DNA of 64,000 nucleotides from assembly GCF_933775445.1 (NCBI RefSeq), contig NC_065872.1, forward strand, positions 15,190,001 to 15,254,000. The letters run 5' to 3'. Position 1 is the first letter of the stretch; every line of letters begins with the position of its first letter. Shown here one piece after another: positions 58,584-64,000 of the stretch. The notes below the pieces were generated by a model. It worked only from the letters and a program-made list of their open reading frames with translations, was not told the DNA's origin and ran no database searches. This DNA is from Argentina anserina (Eukaryota > Streptophyta > Magnoliopsida > Rosales > Rosaceae). Both the position numbers and the translations under genes were made by a program.

Positions 58584-59475
58584 CAATTGCATGTGATAGA
58601 GCTATTAAAACAGCACTTGGTGAAGCAAATGGCCCAAAAGTAATGATCGGATAAGAGGATGGAGCAATGAAATGTATCATTGATTCTCTTCTTAAATCAA
58701 TCTGCCAGTGAGAAAATAATATACTCCAAGATGTAAGTTGCAAAATCAATAAGCAACGATATTTTAAAGTTAATTTCCAAAGACGACTAAATCATAGCAC
58801 CTCATATCGCTTTGTGGTATCTGCAAGAACTCATAATGCCTCTCCGGAAGGTAGAACAGCTAGCACCCATGGATGCGACTGGTACAATGACGTAGTTTCA
58901 GAACCATATCCCCACGCATCCGTGTTCCAAGTAAAAACCTAAAACAAACAGAACTACTAAATTTCCTGACACAAAATAAGAGGTTTCATCAACAGTCTAA
59001 ATAACTTGAAACACTGGTATCATGCCAACATCAAATTCAGTAATCTACCCAACATATATGCATTGGTAGTGACTTACTCTTTTTCCTGTCCGCTCAAGCT
59101 GCCCACTAACCTCCCCAGTGCCATATAAAGAGGTACCAACAGGAAGCTAGATGAAAGAAGTATATCATGTTAATCACAACACAAGGAATTATCAAAGCCA
59201 AAAATACAATATACTTCTTAAGGAAAAGAGGAAAACAAATATAGATAAATTTACATTGATTACTGACCTCAAGTTTAACAATCTGCTTTCCAAGAAGACA
59301 TTCAAACTTTAGAATATAAGACGGCATCTTCTGACACTTAATTGGTGTCTCCCTATTCTTACTATTAACAAAAGAGAAACTCGGATGCGCACGAACTGCA
59401 ATCTCCTGATTTATAAAGCTAGGACCAAGTTCCAAAATCAAGCTACACACGAACTTCAATCTCCAGCACCTCCTC
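58584..59475 (-). pseudogene. Captured exons of a heteroglycan glucosidase-like GH31 gene
   Basis: Four minus-strand exons with intact GT-AG sites: about 59475-59268 (AHPSFSFVNSKNRETPIKCQ, FECLLGKQIVKLE), 59146-59078 (LPVGTSLYGTGEVSGQLERT), 58938-58801 (VFTWNTDAWGYGSETTSLYQ, SHPWVLAVLPSGEAL) and 58701-58584 (IDLRRESMIHFIAPSSYPII, TFGPFASPSAVLIALSHAIG). The order and phases match the N-terminal region of plant GH31 alpha-glucosidases of the HGL1 (heteroglycan glucosidase) type. A TGA replaces Gly after GEAL in the third exon. The catalytic region is not present. Because introns are retained, capture was of genomic DNA, not mRNA. Confidence 0.9.
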
Positions 59476-60399
59476 TGAAACATGTTAACTAAAGATCACC
59501 CCATCATATTCAGCTAGCCAAAACCTTACACATATACTTAATTGTACTTCACTAAAACTTCAATTTCCCAATACAGGTACTTATGCTTGAAACAAAGATT
59601 ATCACTTCAACAACAACACCTAAAAAAAGATACATACTTGGAGACTGGACAAAACAAAACAAAACTTACGTTGAGAAGACAATGTCAATGTGAGAATAGA
59701 ATCAGCTGCATACTTGGGCGAGATTCTCACAACAATGTGATTCAAATCCGAATACACAACTGTCTTCCCCTTCCACTCTTCATTTGATTTGCTCTAGTTT
59801 TTGCAACAAACTAGTCCACCTCAACTTCCCAATCAACCGTCATCTTAATCTCCTCGGCTTCTGCCAATACATACTCAAAACCCAAGTCACCACAAAAAAA
59901 TTCTAAGAGAAATCAAAACAAAAGGAGGAAAATAAATCATTTAGCAAAACATAAGAGTGCTAGAAAAATCAATAAGCATAACATTCCGGCTAAATTTTAC
60001 ATAACAAGTCTATAACCCAATAAGAAGACCCCTCAAATCGTAAACCACAATATCGAGTTAGAAAAATCCCGAATCCCTAACCCAAAAGCCCCAAATGGTA
60101 AACCCTAGTCGAAATCTTGGCAGCTAGCATCGGTCTACAAAGATGAACATTCCAATCTAAATCGCGAATCTCAAATTCCCCAGATCTTGAATCCCATAAC
60201 CCAAAATAAACCAAATTCGAAACTATTGATTCTAGAGAAGCTTACCAGCATAGAATGAGAGCCTCGAGTTTGTACAAAGGTGGAGAAATATTGTATGACT
60301 CTGCTATCAATCCTTCCGGGCAACAATTGTTCATAGCAGCAGTTTTTTTATGTTTTTTCTCTGTTTCTATCGATCTGGAAATAGATCCAGATTATAAAG

Positions 60400-60738
60400 T
60401 TAAACTTTTACTTAGACGACGCAAAATTTCGTCATCTAAATCGATGTGTTTGTCACCTTACAATTTCTTAGACGACAAAATCAAAATACGTCATCTAAGT
60501 TCTGTGCTAAGACGAAAATATAGTTGTTTGCGGACTAGGTCACCATCTTAGATGACGAGATCATATTTCGTCATTTAAAATGTACAGCTAAGACGACAAA
60601 ACTGGATTTTGTCATCTAAGTTTCACCTAGATGACGAATTTATTAACTAAACTGACGATTTTGTTTTCGTCGTTTTATAATTTCTTAGGTGATGAACGAA
60701 GTTTGTTGTTGTCGTCTAAGTGCTATTTTCTGGTAGTG
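60400..60738. repeat. CACTA subterminal repeat block, right
   Basis: Repeats of TTTCGTCATCTAAG, CTTAGACGACAAAA and TTAGATGACGA in alternating orientation up to the terminal TTCTGGTAGTG. Confidence 0.85.
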
Positions 60739-60805
60739 AGTCAACAGTAGCATGTATATTCCAAGTCGACATTAGCAGTTAGTTTTTATAATCGACAGTA
60801 GCAGA
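60739..60805 (+). repeat. GACAGTAGCA minisatellite, right part
   Basis: Begins with the AGT duplicate, then TCAACAGTAGCATG, TCGACATTAGCAGTTAG and TCGACAGTAGCAG; continuation of the array at 57425-57521. Confidence 0.85.
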
Positions 60806-61002
60806 TAACCTCTCTATTGTTAATAGCAAACATTATGGGTCAAATAGGGGTAAAAAAATAAAATAGTTTATGACATGTGGTAATTTGCCATCATTTGGTC
60901 TTTATTTGTAAATTTTACTCCTTATTTACTTTATCAAATTAAATAGTGAGTTATTTGTAAACTAAATTGTTACCTGGTAATTTTGAGTAATTTGTTAAAA
61001 GA

Positions 61003-61048
<46 letters not shown>

Positions 61049-61740
61049 AAAATACTCATTTTAGGCACACAAAAGAAACCGACTTCATTAGTTACTACCA
61101 CAAGTACAAGAATATAAATGAAAAATATTAACAAGAATGACATGCCACTATCTACAATGACCGTAAGCAACATTTTTCATTTTATCAAGCCATTAGAGCC
61201 GTTCATAGGGCTCTCTACTACTCAAAACACAAAGAAGATAAAAGAAAATGATCAAAGTTTAAAATTGAACTTTGATTACAAAGATAGCTATAAGGATTTG
61301 TATCATGGAAACTTGGAAAGTAGAAGAAAGATCACAAATAAAAATGAGGATCGGGTTTTTACAATGTTATACATTCTTTTTCGGCTTTCTGGCCTAACCA
61401 CAGTACCTCTTAGTTTGTGATTTATTTTCCTCTATGCTCAAAGCAGACAATATGTGCTTTTTGCCAACAAAAACCGTGTGTTTACCGAAACCAACATGTG
61501 ATTTTTGAGTCGTGACTCGAACCCAGGACAAATAAGTATAAGAGTACTTATAATTGAACTGACACAATTCTTATTTCTTATACGAGTACATCATAACCAA
61601 AATTGTCAATATTAACCCTCATTATGATGAGTTATGACACATCAAAATACAAGGCTACGAGAGGTTAGGCCCCTGGATTTAGCACTCGTAACAATGTACA
61701 ATCGTTGTAACGAGTTCAACCCACTGGTGAAATTCACTCG
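60806..61740. other. Spacer with dinucleotide repeats
   Basis: An (AT)n then (TG)n tract at 61003-61049. The rest shows no recognised gene. A plus-strand frame at 61118-61420 is not conserved-looking. Confidence 0.5.
61003..61049. repeat. (AT)n(TG)n microsatellite
   Basis: About eleven AT units followed by eleven TG units. Confidence 0.95.
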
Positions 61741-61752
61741 TCACCAGTGAAG

Positions 61753-62130
61753 AAGGACACAAAGTACCTTGGGATGGTTAGCATGATAGGTGTAAATTTT
61801 GAGGACAACCATGTTGCTACCGGATTCGGGAATCACCTTGCAAGGCCTATTCTTCGTGATGAGTGGCATGAGGACTTGAGTTATGAAGAAGGCGTTAAGC
61901 TGCTGGAGAAGTGCCTGCGTGTACTTCTGTACCGTGATAGGTCTGCTGTGAACATGTTTCAGATAGCTAACATCACTCAGGAAGGTGTAACAATCTCTAA
62001 ACCCTACGCTTTGACGACTTTCTGGGGATTCTCTGCTTTCCAAAATCGGACTGCTGGTGCTGAAGGATCATGGGAATTGAATGGTACCATACCCCAAACA
62101 AGAAACAGCCAACTAGGAGTGCTAGGTTAA
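61753..62130 (+). pseudogene. Proteasome subunit beta type-4 (PBG1-like) fragment
   Basis: A plus-strand open frame reads DTKYLGMVSMIGVNFEDNHV, GNHLARPILRDEWHEDLS, LLEKCLRVLLYRDRSAVN and FSAFQNRTAGAEGSWELN, matching the C-terminal half of the 20S proteasome beta-4 subunit. The region before KYLGMVSM (N-terminal half) is missing, and no donor/acceptor pair reconnects it. The frame stays open and continues about 15 residues past the family's usual end. A processed or transposed fragment is more likely than an active gene. Confidence 0.85.
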
Positions 62131-62146
62131 ACGTTTACATGCATAT

Positions 62147-63136
62147 CCATGTGTAGACATATGAAATTTAATGAAGTAAATTATCTTCGTTAAATAATTA
62201 AATCGACCAAGAGCCCGACAAAATTACACACGTGGCCCAAAAGTCAACAAAGTTGGTGCAGATCCGAATGAAACTCGTGTCAGTACATAAATGGATGATC
62301 GTAACTGAAGCTACGTGATTACAACGTAAATCAGAAATTGAATGTCGTTGACGATTTGAAATGATAATCGGACATTTGATTAAATTAATAAATTCCTTAA
62401 CGGTTATAATTAAGTCAATTATTTTCTGTTTAATTTAGTTATGAGAATAACTAATTTTAAATTAATCGGAAAATACATATTGATTTAATTATACAATTAA
62501 AGAATTTATTGTTTTAGTGTCATTAAAATATTCTAAAAAAGTAGAAACCTTGACACTATAAATACCCCTTTCAACATGAAGAGAGGGGACTTGGAGAAGA
62601 ATGAGAAAAATCACTTGAGCAAGATCACTCTCGACAAATCCCGAAGTTTCTCAAGTCCACGAAGATCATCAAATCCACGAAGAATCATCAAGCGGCCAAA
62701 TCGCTCGTTCTTCATCAAATCCAAATCCAAACTCAAGTCCACGACGATCATCAAATCCACGAAGAATCATCAAGCGGTCAAATCGCTCGTTCTTCATCAA
62801 ATCCAAATCCAAACTCAAGTTTACGAAGATCATCAAGTCCACGAAGAATCATCAAGCGGCCAAATCGCTCGTTCTTCATCAAATCCAAATCCAAACTCAA
62901 GCCCACGAAGAATCATCAAGCGGCTAAATCGCTCATTCTTCATCAAATCCAAATCCAAATCAAACTCAAACTCTCAAGATCAAGTGCACGTCACCCTTGA
63001 GCCAAGTCATATACAGAGATAGAATCAGAGGAGTTCACAAAGATTGTAACCCTGCGCTTGATATTCAATAAATCACATTTTATTTGTACACGTGTCTGCA
63101 TTCTTGCTTATTTTCAGATTCGCGTTCTACACCATG
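62147..63136. mobile_element. Solo LTR, 980 bp
   Basis: LTR from 62152 (TGTAGACATATG) to 63131 (CGCGTTCTACA), with a 6-bp inverted TGTAGA/TCTACA terminus and a 5-bp CCATG duplication at 62147-62151 and 63132-63136. It contains a TATA-like TATAAATACCCC near 62558 and a polyadenylation-like AATAAA near 63067. No internal element sequence is attached, so it is a solo LTR left by recombination between two LTRs. Confidence 0.9.
62641..62960 (+). repeat. 82-bp tandem repeat within the solo LTR
   Basis: The word AAGCGGCCAAATCGCTCG and its variants recur at 62690, 62772, 62854 and 62918 (spacings 82, 82 and 64 bp) with TTCTTCATCAAATCCAAATC. The units keep a reading frame open for 148 codons, which reflects the repeat and not a gene. 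Confidence 0.9.
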
Positions 63137-63403
63137 GTGATTGGAATTTGTAAAACTATTTGATTCAAATATTGTTATTGGCCTTCTTATATTTATATAT
63201 GCGTTGTCTCTTCTCTACCAAAGTTCGTTTCATCTCTTTCGATCAATTGTTGTGTTCTTAAAATACTGAGTTACCATATCATTTATCACTTAATTTGATT
63301 AATTTCCACTTCAGATGCGCTGCCCGCGCAGGGGCTATTCTCTTGCGATTTGTTGTGCTAGGGTTTATTAGTATAGTGTCCAAGTAGTCAAAATTATGTG
63401 AAA

Positions 63404-64000
63404 ATGTTTAGTCCAATTTCATTATCTGGCCCAACGGAGTTCGATGTGATGAAAAGCAAAGAACTTGACATGTTCTTGCACAACGATGCCGGGATTATGT
63501 GTGAGGAGATTGTTGAAGAAACAAACGCTAAGGTATCTCACTTTTGGGTCATACAGGCTAGGAGTTCATAGCCCTGGGCAGATATAGACACACTCTGCGT
63601 CGAACCAGCATATGTGACAAGAGAAGAGGGTTTCTTTCTTTGTGAATGGAAATGCGAGAGACGAATACGACGTCATGCCCATAATTACCCCAGCTTATCC
63701 TTCTATGAACTCTAGCAATTAGTAACAAGGTGTCGCGTAGTACCTTGCGTTTCATGTTAGGGGAGTTTCAGAGGGAAGATGACATTTGTAAGACCATGGA
63801 AGTAAACGGTAAGGATGCTGATTTGGGTACCCTTTTCGAGTCATATGCTTTCTTTGACGCATATAATAACTACTTGCTGATAGACATAAGTGCAAGAGAT
63901 ACTGAGATCTCAGGAAATGGAAAGGCTGGGTTGAGTCCCCGCTTCGTCGACTTACATTGACTGAGACAGAAACTTGCCGCATGTTGCAGTACTGTCACCC
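63404..64000 (+). pseudogene. Nuclear poly(A) polymerase pseudogene, truncated by window end
   Basis: From ATG 63404 the sequence reads MFSPISLSGPTEFDVMKSKE and LDMFLHNDAG, the start of nuclear poly(A) polymerases. After ETNAKVSHF the frame shifts and gives GSYRLGVHSPG and, after another lost base, DIDTLCVEPAYVTREEGFF (the DID pair of catalytic Asp). It then jumps to MPIITPAYPSMNSSN, and after stops and shifts to STLRFMLGEFQREDDICKTM, FESYAFFDAYNNYLLIDISA and RKWKGWVES near 63910. About 200 residues of the catalytic/central domain between GFF and MPIIT are missing. The remaining pieces are contiguous without introns. The family adds poly(A) to mRNA 3' ends in the nucleus; this copy cannot. 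Confidence 0.88.

Larger units (their letters stand above)
57522..60738. mobile_element. CACTA (En/Spm) element carrying captured gene exons
   Basis: Starts CACTACCAGAA at 57522 and ends TTCTGGTAGTG at 60738, an 11-bp terminal inverted repeat of the CACTA superfamily, flanked by AGT on both sides (57519-57521 and 60739-60741), the expected 3-bp target duplication. About 430 bp at the left end and 330 bp at the right end are full of short motifs of the GACGAAATTTCGTCATCTAAG type, the subterminal repeats bound by CACTA transposases. There is no complete transposase. Inside lie a transposase-tail-like frame and exons of a GH31 glucosidase gene. Confidence 0.95.

Noticed and set aside
62576..63022. 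148-codon open frame in the solo LTR
   Set aside because: It follows the 82-bp tandem repeat and has no family resemblance; the LTR boundaries explain the sequence.
63404..63540. First exon of a poly(A) polymerase gene ending at a GT donor (AAG/GTATCT)
   Set aside because: The protein similarity continues through the supposed donor (NAKVSHF then GSYRLG after a one-base shift), so this is contiguous pseudogene sequence and not a splice site.

Overview
This window is nuclear DNA from a flowering plant. It has spliced genes with GT-AG introns, a plant ribosomal-protein promoter (telo box plus site II motifs), plant gene families and many plant transposable elements. It looks like a eudicot; Rosaceae is my guess from overall gene and repeat character, not a demonstrated assignment. 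There are no operons, CRISPR arrays or prokaryotic genes.

Layout. 1-6357: a decayed minus-strand Ty1/copia retrotransposon with both LTRs, the left one cut by the window edge. 6921-13500: a minus-strand polygalacturonase (GH28) pseudogene split in two by a second, rearranged copia element (7598-12758). 15506-16266: an LRAT/NC-domain gene remnant with one in-frame stop. 17075-17481: a Helitron (PIF1-type) helicase remnant, cut by a 5'-truncated Ty3/gypsy chromovirus (17487-about 21805) whose 2.7-kb LTR is bounded by TG...CA. 21.8-24.8 kb: AT-rich DNA with nothing recognisable.

The gene-bearing core is 24.8-45.8 kb. It holds ribosomal protein L13 (eL13, four coding exons), a chimeric pseudogene on the minus strand joining aspartokinase-homoserine dehydrogenase exons to the last exons of an SWC2/YL1 gene, a divergently placed Myb-type RNA polymerase I termination-factor-like gene (649 aa), a hAT MITE with an 8-bp target duplication, and an intact 16-exon gene for phosphatidylinositol 4-kinase beta (1086 aa). 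Only eL13, the Myb gene and the PI4K-beta gene look functional.

The right third (46.8-64 kb) is repeat-rich. It has an almost full-length L1-type LINE (47753-53739) with matching target duplications but broken reading frames, a long-TIR MITE, and a 3.2-kb CACTA element (57522-60738, 3-bp AGT duplication) that has captured four exons, with introns, of a GH31 heteroglycan glucosidase gene. It ends with a proteasome beta-4 fragment, a 980-bp solo LTR with a 5-bp duplication, and a heavily deleted poly(A) polymerase pseudogene running off the window.

No wholly new biological system was found. The most unusual items are the gene-capturing CACTA element, the AK-HSDH/SWC2 chimera, the copia foldback inside the polygalacturonase gene, and four further broken host-gene remnants (polygalacturonase, LRAT, proteasome beta-4, poly(A) polymerase).
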